A stretch of DNA of 64,000 bases from Rathayibacter iranicus NCPPB 2253 = VKM Ac-1602 (GCF_003149025.1 NZ_QGDV01000001.1:372001-436000); one strand, 5' to 3'. Numbered from the stretch's first letter, positions 47,095-56,600 are shown. Program-made: numbers and translations. The notes: generated from the sequence alone by a model not told the origin.

Positions 47095-48222
47095 ATGAGA
47101 TGGAACGGGCAGTCGATCGGTGCGGCGGATGAGGCCGCGCTGCCCGGTCTCGTGAAGCTCACCGATCTCGTCCGGACGGTGCGCACTCCGGAGTTCGATG
47201 GCATCACCTTCTATGAGGTGCTGGCGAAGTCCGCGCTCAACAAGGTGCACACCTCGTCACAGATGCCGTTCGGCTGGAGCATCAACCCCATGCGTGGCTG
47301 CACGCACGCCTGCACCTACTGCTTCGCCCGGCCCACCCACGAGTACCTCGAGTTCGACGGCGGTCGGGACTTCGACTCGCACATCGTCGTCAAGGTCAAC
47401 GTCGCGGAGGTCCTCGCCCGCGAGTTGGCCCGCCCGAGCTGGGGGCGGCATCCCGTCGCGCTCGGCACGAACACCGACCCGTACCAGAGGGCCGAGGGCC
47501 GCTATCGGCTGATGCCGGGCATCATCGCCGCGCTGGCGGCCTCAGGCACGCCGATCTCGATCCTCACCAAGGGGTCGCTTCTGCGGCGCGACCTGCCACT
47601 GTTGCGGGAGGCGGCGGAGCACGTTCCGGTCGATCTCGGAGTGTCGATAGCGGTGTACGACGAGGAGCTGCAGCGATCTGTCGAGCCGGGAGCGCCGAGC
47701 GCGGCGGCTCGCCTAGCCACGGTCACCGCGGCGCGCGAGGCGGGGTTCGACTGCTCGGTGTTTCTGATGCCGATCCTGCCGTTTCTCACCGACACCCGGG
47801 CGCATCTCGACGCGTCGCTGCGTGCCTGCCGCGAGGCTGGCGCGAGCACCATCATGTATTCGACCCTGTACCTCAAGCCCGGCGTGAAGGAGTGGTTCCT
47901 GCACTGGCTCTCGCAGGAGCACCCGGAGTTACTCGACCGGTACCGCTCGCTCTATCCAGGTCGCGCTGCATACGCGCCACTGGAGTACCGCCGCTGGCTG
48001 TCCGCGAGAATCCGGCCCCTGATGCGCGATCACCGGCTCGAGCGTGGCGAGGAGGATCCGGCTACCGGCTCCGTACGCTCCTCCGCACTCGGCTCGTTGG
48101 GCACGTTGCGCGCACTCGGCGGCCAGCGTGGCACCCTTCAGCGCGACGGCCTGCTCATGGGCGAACTCGGCCCCGACCGCGCCGCCATCCTGCCCGGAGT
48201 CGGCCAGCCGACCCTCTTCTGA
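47095..48222 (+). CDS. Radical SAM protein, Rv2578c/SplB-like family
   Basis: A 375-residue radical SAM enzyme. The 4Fe-4S motif CTHACTYC has C69, C73 and C76; the following GTNTDPYQRAEGRY and SILTKGSLLRRD segments are typical of the mycobacterial Rv2578c group, related to spore photoproduct lyase-like proteins. The immediate upstream LexA-type box suggests induction by DNA damage, consistent with a repair role, but the reaction is unknown. No ribosome site can fit in the eight bases between the box and ATG, so the transcript may be leaderless or nearly so. Confidence 0.88.
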   Translation: MRWNGQSIGAADEAALPGLVKLTDLVRTVRTPEFDGITFYEVLAKSALNKVHTSSQMPFGWSINPMRGCTHACTYCFARPTHEYLEFDGGRDFDSHIVVKVNVAEVLARELARPSWGRHPVALGTNTDPYQRAEGRYRLMPGIIAALAASGTPISILTKGSLLRRDLPLLREAAEHVPVDLGVSIAVYDEELQRSVEPGAPSAAARLATVTAAREAGFDCSVFLMPILPFLTDTRAHLDASLRACREAGASTIMYSTLYLKPGVKEWFLHWLSQEHPELLDRYRSLYPGRAAYAPLEYRRWLSARIRPLMRDHRLERGEEDPATGSVRSSALGSLGTLRALGGQRGTLQRDGLLMGELGPDRAAILPGVGQPTLF

Positions 48223-48259
48223 GCCGGCCTTCCGTCGTGCCGCGGCTAGGATCGTCCGC

Positions 48260-48964
48260 ATGGTCACCCGCTCCGGTGAGCCCTCGGGCGGCTCCTCCAC
48301 TCGGAGCGCCAACGACGGGATGACGCGGCGGGTACGTCTCGGTCTGCTCGATGCTCACGAGGGCCTCCTTGCCGAGAGGGGCGGCTGGATTGACGAACAC
48401 GCCCCTGATTTCGAGCTCGCGGTCAGCGCCAGCAGTTGGCTGGAACTCGTCACGAGCGCGGCCTTTCCCACCCAGGTCGTCATCATGAATCTCGAGCTTG
48501 ACGAGCCCATCTCTTTCGAGGCGCGGGTCCGTACTTGCCGGGCAGCGGGCGCAGCGGTCGTCGTCCTCTCCGCGAGCGAGGACCGTGCGATGAACGAACG
48601 TGTGCTTCGGGCGGGCGCCGTGCTGCACCTCTGCAGGTCCCGACCGACTCGCGTCCTGCTGGAGGAAACCCGGGCCGCTCTCGCGATGCGCACGGACGCC
48701 GTCGCAGCGGTGCAGTGGCGGCCGCTTCCGTCGGGAGTCGCCGTGCTCCGGCGACCGCGTCTGAGTGCCGGGGAACTGGAGGCGCTGAGGCTGTACGCGT
48801 CGGGATCGAGCACTCCCGAGGTGGCGGCGTCGATGAATGTGCGGTTCGAGACCGCAAAGACCTATTTGCGGCGAGTGCGCCGGAAGTACAAAGAGGTCGG
48901 TCGATCCGCGAGTCGGCGCGTCGACCTCGTCCGACGCGCCGGCGAGGACGGGTTCCTCGAATGA
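48260..48964 (+). CDS. LuxR-type regulator with degenerate receiver domain
   Basis: A 234-residue protein. The N-terminal part (about 22-140) has the receiver fold pattern (RVRLGLLDAHEGLLAE; VVIMNLELDEP; VVVLSASED), but the phospho-acceptor position is N77 instead of Asp and only one acid (D31) of the usual pair remains. The C-terminal GerE HTH reads LSAGELEALRLYASG and STPEVAASMNVRFETAKTYL. It therefore probably works without phosphorylation, by ligand or protein binding. TAGGATCG lies before ATG 48260; a second start at 48320 is possible. No sensor kinase adjoins it. Confidence 0.82.
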   Translation: MVTRSGEPSGGSSTRSANDGMTRRVRLGLLDAHEGLLAERGGWIDEHAPDFELAVSASSWLELVTSAAFPTQVVIMNLELDEPISFEARVRTCRAAGAAVVVLSASEDRAMNERVLRAGAVLHLCRSRPTRVLLEETRAALAMRTDAVAAVQWRPLPSGVAVLRRPRLSAGELEALRLYASGSSTPEVAASMNVRFETAKTYLRRVRRKYKEVGRSASRRVDLVRRAGEDGFLE

Positions 48965-49013
48965 TGGCTGTCTCGTACCGGGGCCGCCGCTGCACCCGCC
49001 CCGAGGAGACCTG

Positions 49014-49622
49014 ATGGCGAAGCTCTATTTCCGGTACGGCGCAATGAACAGCGGGAAGAGTACGTCTCTCCTTCAGGCCGCGCACAACTATGAAGAGCGT
49101 GGTCACCAGGTGCTGCTCGCCAAGCCGGCGGTCGATACCAAGGGCGATGAGCTGATCGTGTCGCGCCTCGGCGTGTCTCGTGCTGTCGACCTTCTGTTCG
49201 AGCCCGACGGCGATCCGGTCGCCGTCTTCGCTGCCGCCCGCGCCCGGGTGCTCGCCAGGACGGCGCGCGATATCAGCGCTCTACTCGTCGACGAGGCGCA
49301 GTTCCTGCCGGAGTCGCACGTCGATGATCTGCTCCGGATCGCCATCCTCGAGAACGTGCCGGTACTTGCCTACGGCATCCGCACAGACTTCCGCACAGCC
49401 GCCTTCCCGGGGAGTCGGCGGCTCCTCGAGATCGCGCACAGCCTCGAGGAGTTGAAGACCATCTGCCGTTGTGGGCGCAAAGCAATCTTCAACGGGCGCG
49501 TCGTCGGCGGACGTTTCGTCTTTGATGGCGATCAGCTCGCGATCGACGGAGTGGCGGTGACCTACGAGTCTCTGTGCGGCGCGTGTTACCTCCAGGAGAG
49601 TCGCGGGCGGCTCCGCGGATGA
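49014..49622 (+). CDS. tdk: Thymidine kinase
   Basis: A 202-residue type II thymidine kinase for pyrimidine salvage. P-loop GAMNSGKST at 9-17, catalytic DEAQF in the middle, lasso-region zinc cysteines in CRCGRKAIFNGR and later LCGACY, and the thymidine-binding TYESLC. GAGGAGACCTG directly precedes ATG 49014. The length is typical. It follows the LuxR-type gene by 49 bases and may share its transcript. Confidence 0.96.
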   Translation: MAKLYFRYGAMNSGKSTSLLQAAHNYEERGHQVLLAKPAVDTKGDELIVSRLGVSRAVDLLFEPDGDPVAVFAAARARVLARTARDISALLVDEAQFLPESHVDDLLRIAILENVPVLAYGIRTDFRTAAFPGSRRLLEIAHSLEELKTICRCGRKAIFNGRVVGGRFVFDGDQLAIDGVAVTYESLCGACYLQESRGRLRG

Positions 49623-49746
49623 CCACAGGACGATCCGTTGGGGCTTGGATACCCACGGGAAACGGGGAAGTGGGTAGCCTGGCGACGTGACTTCACCGGA
49701 AACGGAACTCCGCCTTTCGGAGCAGCAGGAAAGGTCGGGGGAATCG

Positions 49747-51231
49747 ATGACGGCGCAGGGAACCACGCCGAAGCGCCGCCCGTCGTGGGAGCAGGACTAC
49801 CGTCGACGTTTGCTGATCTCGGATGTGATCGCCATCGTCGTCTCCGTGTTCGGCACTCAGTTCTATTGGTTTGACCTAGACCTCAGCTCCGACGTCGGTT
49901 TCAAGAACCCGGCAGACATCGTGATCAGCTACACGTGGGTCTCCATCGTGCTCTCGCTGGGCTGGCTCGTCGCGCTCCAGGTCTTCGACAGTCGCGACCG
50001 CCGCATCGTCGGCACGGGTTACGTCGAGTACCGCCGGGTCGTCGACTCGTCCATCTGGCTGTTCGGGATCGTGGCGATCATCGCCTACCTTCTGCAGATC
50101 CTGCTGGCGCGCGGATACATCATCACGGCCTTCCCAGCCGGCATCATCCTGCTCTGCGCAGGCCGCCTGTTCTGGCGGTCGTGGTTGACTCGCCAGCGCC
50201 GCTCCGGTCGTTTCTCCAGCCAGGTCGTGTTGCTGGGCTCCCGCGCGAGTGTGCTGCACACGGCTCGCGAGTTGCGTCGAGGCACGGAGGCCGGCTACAA
50301 GTTGGTCGGTGCCGTCTCGACCTCGGTCGGCGGTGCGGAGGCGCTGCAGGGCGAGGAAGAACTCTCCGGCCTCGCGGTCCATGGCTTCACCGGGGTGGAC
50401 GGCGTCCGAGCGGTGATGGACGCGACCGGAGCGGATACCGTCGTGGTCACTAGCTCGGACGAACTCGCACCGCAGCGCATCCGGGAGCTGAGCTGGACGC
50501 TTGAGCCGGGGCGCGAGCACCTGGTCGTGGCTCCGAGCCTCACCGACATCGGCGGCCCCCGCATCCATACCCGCCCGGTCGCCGGCCTTCCGCTGATCCA
50601 TGTCGAAACTCCGCGTTTCGACGGCCGACAGCGCTTCGCGAAGCGCCTGTTCGACATCCTCGCCTCGACGCTTCTCATCATGCTCAGCGCACCCGTTCTC
50701 ATCGCTGTCGCGGTCCTGGTCAAGGTGACCAGCCCGGGTCCCGTCCTCTTCCGGCAGGAGCGGATTGGGCTGAACGGTGCGACGTTCGAGATGCTTAAGT
50801 TCCGCTCGATGGTTGTCGATGCGGAGGCACGTCTCGCTGCCCTCGCGTCGCAGCAGCGGGCCGAGGGCAACTCGATCCTGTTCAAGATGGCCAAGGACCC
50901 GCGCGTGACGCGCGTCGGCACCGTCCTTCGCCGCTTCAGTCTCGATGAGCTGCCCCAATTCCTCAATGTTTTCCGCGGTGACATGTCACTCATTGGACCC
51001 CGCCCACCGTTGGCGCGCGAGGTCGAGCAATATGAGGAGCACGTGCATCGCCGCTTCCTGATGAAGCCTGGTATCACTGGGCTCTGGCAGGTCAGCGGAC
51101 GCTCTAACCTGTCCTGGGAGGACACCGTGCGCTTAGATCTTTACTACGTGGAGAACTGGTCAATGACCGGCGATATTGTCATTCTTTTCAAGACGGCGCG
51201 CGCTGTGCTCGCGCGGGACGGGGCGTACTGA
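49747..51231 (+). CDS. Polyprenyl glycosylphosphotransferase initiating exopolysaccharide synthesis
   Basis: A 494-residue membrane enzyme transferring a sugar phosphate to undecaprenyl phosphate, the first step of exopolysaccharide assembly. An N-terminal domain of several helices and a CoA-binding-like loop part is followed by the catalytic bacterial sugar transferase domain (from about residue 300): FDILASTLLIML, KFRSMVVDAE, RRFSLDELPQFLNVFRGDMS, GPRPPL and KPGITGLWQVSGRS. I prefer ATG 49747 (GGGGGA upstream) to GTG 49687. First gene of an EPS cluster; the sugar (glucose or galactose) cannot be read. Confidence 0.92.
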   Translation: MTAQGTTPKRRPSWEQDYRRRLLISDVIAIVVSVFGTQFYWFDLDLSSDVGFKNPADIVISYTWVSIVLSLGWLVALQVFDSRDRRIVGTGYVEYRRVVDSSIWLFGIVAIIAYLLQILLARGYIITAFPAGIILLCAGRLFWRSWLTRQRRSGRFSSQVVLLGSRASVLHTARELRRGTEAGYKLVGAVSTSVGGAEALQGEEELSGLAVHGFTGVDGVRAVMDATGADTVVVTSSDELAPQRIRELSWTLEPGREHLVVAPSLTDIGGPRIHTRPVAGLPLIHVETPRFDGRQRFAKRLFDILASTLLIMLSAPVLIAVAVLVKVTSPGPVLFRQERIGLNGATFEMLKFRSMVVDAEARLAALASQQRAEGNSILFKMAKDPRVTRVGTVLRRFSLDELPQFLNVFRGDMSLIGPRPPLAREVEQYEEHVHRRFLMKPGITGLWQVSGRSNLSWEDTVRLDLYYVENWSMTGDIVILFKTARAVLARDGAY

Positions 51232-51263
51232 TCGCCGGCGTGAGGGCGGAAGCGCCCAGGATT

Positions 51264-52412
51264 ATGACGGTGTCAGTGCTCGAGACGCCGTTCCGCGTCG
51301 TCTTCGGCCAGGGCATCACCGATGACGATGCGATCAGGATCGTCGCCAGCTGGGCGTCCTGCGCGGCCGAGCCTGATGCGGCGTCTCGTGACGTCCTCGC
51401 CGAGGTCGCCGCGGTCGCGTCTCCGACGGACGGCGAGACGGTGCAGGTCTCGACCACTAACCTCGCCCAGCTCGAGGAGTCGCTCACATCGACCCTCACA
51501 GTGGAGGCGATCGGCGCGCGTCGACACGAGCTGCTGATGTTGCACGCGTGTGGAGTCGCCGACGAGTCTGGTCGTGTGCTGGCGTTCGTTGCCGCCTCCG
51601 GTACCGGCAAGACCACGGTTGCGCGCGCGCTCGGCGCGCGCTTCGGTTACGTCACGGACGAGACAGTGGCGGTGACTCCTGAGGGCCGAGTGCTGGCCTA
51701 TCCGAAGCCGCTCTCGGTGAAGCCGCTGACCGGCTCAGCTCCCAAGGCGCAGTTGGCGCCCGACGCGCTCGATCTCCGGCCGGTGCCCGATGCGCCCCTT
51801 ACCCTCGCGGGGGTGATCCTGCTCGAGCGCCGCGACGTGCTCGAAGCGCCACGCCTCGAGCACGTCGATCCAGTGGACGCGATCGAAGACCTCGTACCAC
51901 AGACGTCGTATCTGTCGGCTCGGTCCCGCCCGATCACCGATCTCATTCGCACCGTGACCGCGCTCGGCGGGGTCCGGCGCCTCGTCTACTCCGAGGCCGC
52001 GAGCGTCGTTCGGCTGGTGGAGGAGACGTTCGCTGAACTCGGCGCCGTGGCCCCGTCGGTATGGAACGAGGTTGTCCCGGTGTCGCTCGAGGCGGTCGAT
52101 GACGCGCCTCCCGGAGCCATCGTCCGGTCGCCCGCCGACGATGCGGTTTTGCTCCCCGACGGGCAACTACTGCTCTTCTGCGTCGATACTCTTGTGCGTT
52201 TGTCCGGCATCGGCCCGGTAATCTGGCGTCTCGCTGAGCGGGGACCCGGGCTGGACGACTTGGTCGCCGCGGTACTGGCCGAGGTGGGGGAACCGCCCGC
52301 GGGCATCGACGCCAGGAAAGCCGTCGAGGAGGCTCTCAGTGAACTCGAGGACCTCGGGGTCGTCACGAGAACCCTTGCGCGTCCGCCTACCCCCGACGGG
52401 TGGCACGCATGA
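51264..52412 (+). CDS. HprK-like P-loop protein with C-terminal PqqD-like domain
   Basis: A 382-residue protein of uncertain role. A P-loop ASGTGKTT at 111-118 is preceded by LMLHACGV, a context like the C-terminal part of HPr kinase/phosphorylase, and followed by a DE pair at 132-133. The last 85 residues (DDAVLLPDGQLLLFCVDTLVRLSG, IWRLAERGPGLDDLVAAVL) look like a PqqD-type winged domain. Such combinations occur in RiPP and polysaccharide clusters. Here it sits between the initiating transferase and the tyrosine autokinase. Start uncertain (GTG 51240 or ATG 51264). HPr itself is an unlikely target; the substrate is unknown. Confidence 0.7.
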   Translation: MTVSVLETPFRVVFGQGITDDDAIRIVASWASCAAEPDAASRDVLAEVAAVASPTDGETVQVSTTNLAQLEESLTSTLTVEAIGARRHELLMLHACGVADESGRVLAFVAASGTGKTTVARALGARFGYVTDETVAVTPEGRVLAYPKPLSVKPLTGSAPKAQLAPDALDLRPVPDAPLTLAGVILLERRDVLEAPRLEHVDPVDAIEDLVPQTSYLSARSRPITDLIRTVTALGGVRRLVYSEAASVVRLVEETFAELGAVAPSVWNEVVPVSLEAVDDAPPGAIVRSPADDAVLLPDGQLLLFCVDTLVRLSGIGPVIWRLAERGPGLDDLVAAVLAEVGEPPAGIDARKAVEEALSELEDLGVVTRTLARPPTPDGWHA

Positions 52413-52513
52413 TGCGCCTGCCGTTGGTGGCACGCAGGCGCTGTGGCACAATTCGACAGCACCCGTCGCCGGTTCGCGCCGCGTGATCTCGAAGAGCGAA
52501 GGAACTTGACTCA

Positions 52514-53971
52514 GTGGAACTACGAGACGTCTTCCGGCTCCTTCGCGACCACTGGATTCCGATCATCGCGGCGATCCTCCTCGGTACCCTCGTCGCCTTC
52601 GGTTGGGCGTCCCTGCAGTCCAAGCAGTTCGTGGCCGACTCGCAGGGCCTCGTGTCGGTCGCCACTGGAGGTGGCTCCGATCCGAGCCAGGAGATCTACA
52701 CCCAGCAGATGGCTCAGACTGTCGCTAAATCAAGCTTGGCCACTTACGTGCCTATTGCCACTTCGCGCGACGTCGCTCAGATCGTCATCGACACCCTTGG
52801 GCTCACGGTCTCGCCAGCGGCGCTGATTTCGTCGATCCAAGTCGTCCCGGACACGGTGGCTCCCGTCCTCAAAGTCAGCGCCACGGCCTCGACACCCGAG
52901 GGAGCGCAGAGGCTCGCGGATGCCTGGGTCGGCGCAATCGCCACCAAGGTCAAGCAGGTCAACCAGGAGACCGGGGTGGGCGACAGCGTTACTCTCACGG
53001 TTCTCCAGACAGCGGCCCTGCCCACTTCGCCTGCCTTCCCGAACACCCGGCTTTTTCTTGCGGTCGGTGCTCTCATCGGGCTCGTCATCGGGCTTATTTA
53101 CGCTTTCGTCCGCAATACGCTCGATCGACGTATCCGTACCGCCGAGATGGTCGAGCGACTGTTCGACCTCCCTGTCGTCGGTACGCTGCCCACTGACAAG
53201 CGGCTGAGCGAGACCAATCGCATCGTTCCCGAGGCAGACACGACTGACTACGTGGCTGCCGATGGCAAACATGCGCTGGCGGAGTCGCTTCGCGAGCTGC
53301 GGACGAACCTGCAGTTCATGAACATCGACAGTCCGCCGAGGATCATTGTCGTGACGAGCCCGCTACCCGCCGACGGCAAGTCGACCGTGACGGCGAACCT
53401 CGCGGTGACCCTCGCCGCGTCCGGACAGCGCACCGTCGTCGTTGACGGCGACCTGCGAAAGCCCACGGTTGCCAAGTCCTTCGGCCTCGTCCCCGGGGTC
53501 GGCCTCACAGACCTTCTGATCGGCAAGGCCGAGTTGCAGGACGTGCTCCAGCCCTGGGGCCCGTCCGGCAATCTCTGGATTCTCGGCGCGGGATCCATCC
53601 CGCCGAATCCCTCCGAGCTCCTCGGATCCAACGGGATGGACATCCTCCTGCACGAGATTGCTCGGGAAGCGATCGTTATTGTGGACGCGCCGCCGTTGCT
53701 GCCCGTGACCGACGGCGCAATCCTGACTGCTAGGACTGACGGCGCCCTTGTCGTCATCACGGCGGGTAAGACCACGACCGATGAGCTGGGCAAGGCGATC
53801 CAGAACCTCGAGCGCGTGAGCGGTCACACGCTCGGCGTCATCCTTAACCGCGTCCCGCCGCGCGGGCAGGTCGGCCGTGGCTACGGGTACTACTACACCA
53901 GCTACTATGGCTCCACTCGCTCGGGCGCCCGCCCTGATGCGGCCGTCGAGCCCGCCCCGACGTCCGTGTGA
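52514..53971 (+). CDS. Polysaccharide co-polymerase / tyrosine autokinase
   Basis: A 485-residue Wzc-like protein controlling chain length and export of exopolysaccharide. Membrane helices at about 15-33 and 178-199 flank an external Wzz domain. The cytoplasmic BY-kinase has Walker A SPLPADGKST at 282-291, Walker A' VVVDGDLRKP near 308-317, and Walker B VIVDAPP. The C-terminal cluster GYGYYYTSYYGS (from about residue 456) supplies autophosphorylation tyrosines. AAGGAA precedes GTG 52514. The tyrosine phosphatase follows 10 bases later, giving a kinase/phosphatase pair. Confidence 0.94.
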   Translation: MELRDVFRLLRDHWIPIIAAILLGTLVAFGWASLQSKQFVADSQGLVSVATGGGSDPSQEIYTQQMAQTVAKSSLATYVPIATSRDVAQIVIDTLGLTVSPAALISSIQVVPDTVAPVLKVSATASTPEGAQRLADAWVGAIATKVKQVNQETGVGDSVTLTVLQTAALPTSPAFPNTRLFLAVGALIGLVIGLIYAFVRNTLDRRIRTAEMVERLFDLPVVGTLPTDKRLSETNRIVPEADTTDYVAADGKHALAESLRELRTNLQFMNIDSPPRIIVVTSPLPADGKSTVTANLAVTLAASGQRTVVVDGDLRKPTVAKSFGLVPGVGLTDLLIGKAELQDVLQPWGPSGNLWILGAGSIPPNPSELLGSNGMDILLHEIAREAIVIVDAPPLLPVTDGAILTARTDGALVVITAGKTTTDELGKAIQNLERVSGHTLGVILNRVPPRGQVGRGYGYYYTSYYGSTRSGARPDAAVEPAPTSV

Positions 53972-53981
53972 GCGGCACGCG

Positions 53982-54656
53982 ATGACCTTTCCGGGAGACG
54001 ATCCCTCCCGGCGCGCGCGTCGAGGATGGCGGCCGGACGAATCAGCCGTCGACTCCGGCGCGCCGGTGTTCACGATGCTGTCGGTGTGCACGGGCAACAT
54101 TTGCCGCTCGCCCATGGCAGAGCAGCTCCTGCGCGCGTCGCTCGCCGACGTCATATCGGCGGCGGGTACGCCCTTGTTCGCCTTTGCAAGCGCCGGCGTC
54201 GCGACTCGCGATGGCTACCCGATGGATCCGATCTCTGCGCGCTTTTCCGCTCAGCACGGTGGCGATCCATCGAACCACTTGAGCGCCGTACTGAGTGAGG
54301 CTTTCGTCGGCGAAGCCGACCTGATGCTGACAATGACGCGCGATCACCTTATTGATGCATCGCGTCGCTTCCCCTCGGTACTGCTTCGCGGCTTCACGCT
54401 GCTCGAATTCGCCCGGGTTATGCCGTTCGTCCTCCGCGAAGTTCCGCTACCCACTCTCGAGGATCCGGTTGCGCGCCTGCGTGCTGTGGTGCGTCTTGCA
54501 GCGGCTCATCGCGGCCGGGCACCACGCAGCGAGAGCGGTGATGACATTGAGGACCCGATCGGTCGCAGCGAGGCCACGCACGAGCGCGTTGCCGCGCAGA
54601 TCGCCGCTGCGGTCGCCGACATCTCCCGTGATCTGAGAGCATTGGCGCGGCGATAG
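53982..54656 (+). CDS. Low-molecular-weight protein tyrosine phosphatase
   Basis: A 224-residue phosphatase. The C-X5-R loop is CTGNICR with C36 and R42, followed by SPMAEQLLR; the general acid is the Asp in DDIEDP near residue 191. An N-terminal extension of about 30 polar residues precedes the fold, and a start nearer VFTMLSVC is possible. Directly after the tyrosine autokinase, it is expected to dephosphorylate its tyrosine tail, as Wzb does for Wzc. Confidence 0.92.
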   Translation: MTFPGDDPSRRARRGWRPDESAVDSGAPVFTMLSVCTGNICRSPMAEQLLRASLADVISAAGTPLFAFASAGVATRDGYPMDPISARFSAQHGGDPSNHLSAVLSEAFVGEADLMLTMTRDHLIDASRRFPSVLLRGFTLLEFARVMPFVLREVPLPTLEDPVARLRAVVRLAAAHRGRAPRSESGDDIEDPIGRSEATHERVAAQIAAAVADISRDLRALARR

Positions 54657-54751
54657 TCGCGCGGTGATGCGCGTCGGCCGGTCGCCGTATCGCCTGCTCC
54701 TCCTCACCGTCGCGACCGCGACGCGAACCTGCCACGATTCGGAGACCCCCT

Positions 54752-56056
54752 GTGAAGCTTTCTGTCATTGGCTGCGGCTACCTCGGCGCTGTCCACGCTG
54801 CCGCGATGGCCGAACTCGGCCACGACGTCATCGGTATCGACGTGGACCAGAAGAAGATCGACGCCCTCTCCGCCGGCACTGCTCCATTCTTCGAGCCCGG
54901 CCTGCCCGAACTGCTGGCGTCCGGTGTCGCCTCGGGTCGCCTGCGCTTCTCAACGGACACAGCCGCTGTCGTTGGTGCCGCCGTGCACTTCGTTGCCGTC
55001 GGGACCCCACAAAAGCCCGGGGAGAACGCGGCAGACATGACCTACGTCGACGCTGCAATCGACGGACTGCTGCCCTACCTCGATGCGGACTCCCTCATCG
55101 TCGGCAAGTCGACCGTGCCGGTCGGCACCGCGACGCGCCTGGCCGAGCGGATTGCCTCGTCTGGTGCGACGCTCGCGTGGAACCCTGAGTTCCTGCGTGA
55201 GGGCTTCGCTGTTCAGGACACCATCAGCCCCGACCGCCTTGTCTACGGCGTTCCTGAGGGCGAGGCCGGGCAGAGGGCGAAGGCGACCCTCGACGAGGTC
55301 TACGCGACTGCGCTAGCCGCCCACACGCCCCTTGTCGTGACCGACTACGCCACCGCCGAGCTGGTGAAGGTCTCGGCTAATGCGTTCCTCGCGACCAAAA
55401 TCTCGTTCATCAACGCGATCGCCGAGATTGCCGAGGTGACCGGCGCCGACGTCACGCAGCTCGCCGACGCCATCGGCTACGACGTGCGCATCGGTCGCCG
55501 CTTCCTCAACGCGGGCATCGGCTTCGGTGGGGGATGCCTGCCGAAAGACATCCGTGCTTTCTCGGCCCGCGCCGATGAGCTGGGCGTCGGCGAGTCCGTC
55601 GCGTTCCTCAAGGAGGTCGACAAGATCAACCTGCGCCGCCGTCAGCGGGTCGTCGACCTGGTCGCGGAGGGACTCGGCGGCTCGGTCGAGGGCCGCCGAA
55701 TCGCCGTCCTCGGCCTCGCATTCAAGCCCGAGTCGGACGACATCCGCGACTCGCCGTCCCTCGACGTCGCGGCCCGCTTCCACGATCTCGGCGCGACCGT
55801 CGTCGCGACCGATCCCGAGGCGATCGAGAACTCGCGGCGTCGCTACCCCGACATCGCCTACACGACCGACGTGGATGAAGCGCTCGAGGGGGCAGACGCT
55901 GTTGTGGTCGTGACCGAGTGGAAGCAGTTCCGCGGTCTCGATCCGGTCGCTGTTGGCGCGCGGGTCGGCAAGCGGTTCATCGTTGATGGCCGCAACTGCC
56001 TCGACCCCGCCGCATGGCGTGCGGCCGGCTGGGACTATCGAGGCCTCGGCCGCTGA
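54752..56056 (+). CDS. ugd: UDP-glucose 6-dehydrogenase
   Basis: A 434-residue NAD-dependent enzyme oxidising UDP-glucose to UDP-glucuronate, a precursor of acidic polysaccharides. NAD-binding GCGYLG at 7-12, NPEFLREGFAV in the middle, catalytic C262 in GFGGGCLPKD, and the C-terminal GLAFKPESDDIRDSPSL. GTG 54752 with CGGAGACC upstream. Last plus-strand gene of the EPS cluster; suggests the polymer contains uronic acid. Could instead act on another UDP-hexose. Confidence 0.94.
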   Translation: MKLSVIGCGYLGAVHAAAMAELGHDVIGIDVDQKKIDALSAGTAPFFEPGLPELLASGVASGRLRFSTDTAAVVGAAVHFVAVGTPQKPGENAADMTYVDAAIDGLLPYLDADSLIVGKSTVPVGTATRLAERIASSGATLAWNPEFLREGFAVQDTISPDRLVYGVPEGEAGQRAKATLDEVYATALAAHTPLVVTDYATAELVKVSANAFLATKISFINAIAEIAEVTGADVTQLADAIGYDVRIGRRFLNAGIGFGGGCLPKDIRAFSARADELGVGESVAFLKEVDKINLRRRQRVVDLVAEGLGGSVEGRRIAVLGLAFKPESDDIRDSPSLDVAARFHDLGATVVATDPEAIENSRRRYPDIAYTTDVDEALEGADAVVVVTEWKQFRGLDPVAVGARVGKRFIVDGRNCLDPAAWRAAGWDYRGLGR

Positions 56057-56084
56057 TCGGTCGCGGACGGCGAGCGGGCGGGGT

Positions 56085-56600
56085 TTAGCGCCCTATAGTC
56101 GGTGAATCCGCCACGACGCCGGAGGTGTTGCGGAGGGGAATGTGCGCGAAAGCATCGTTGTGCTTCGCAGCCCTCCGGCGTTCGCGCACGAGGAGAATCG
56201 CGCGCAGCACACACCCGACGAGAGCACCGAGTGCCGCTCCCGTTGTATTCGCCGCTACGTCCTCGAGGGTCGCGAATCGGGCTGCGAGGAACAGCAGCTG
56301 TCCGAGCTCGATGAGGCAGCTCGTGAGCGCCCCGACGGCGACGGCGATCCACGCGAGACGCGCTCGCACGTGCAGAGCCACCAGTAGCCCCAGGGGGATG
56401 AAGAGGACGACATTTGCCCCGCTCTCGATCAGGGAATAGTTGACCGCGGCTAGCCCGTGACGGGCGAACCAGGCGGTCGCCCGAGTGAGGTCACCGCGCA
56501 GCCCTGCATCGACTGGGGTCGGCCAAAAAGCGATGAACGCGAGGGCGATGAGGTACGGCGTTCCCAGCGCGAGTGTGAGGCGGGTCAGCGACCGGGTCAC
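56085..56600 (-). CDS. VanZ-like membrane protein
   Basis: A 171-residue membrane protein of the VanZ-like family. Four or five hydrophobic spans are visible; characteristic blocks are SLIESGANVVLFIPLGLLVAL, LTSCLIELGQLLF and LEDVAANTTGAALGALVG, in which the conserved ANVVLFIPLG, SCLIELGQ and D-x-x-ANT motifs occur. GTG 56600 follows AGAGGAA. Family function is unclear apart from teicoplanin tolerance of VanZ. It converges on the EPS cluster and may affect the envelope. Confidence 0.85.
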   Translation of the reverse strand: MTRSLTRLTLALGTPYLIALAFIAFWPTPVDAGLRGDLTRATAWFARHGLAAVNYSLIESGANVVLFIPLGLLVALHVRARLAWIAVAVGALTSCLIELGQLLFLAARFATLEDVAANTTGAALGALVGCVLRAILLVRERRRAAKHNDAFAHIPLRNTSGVVADSPTIGR

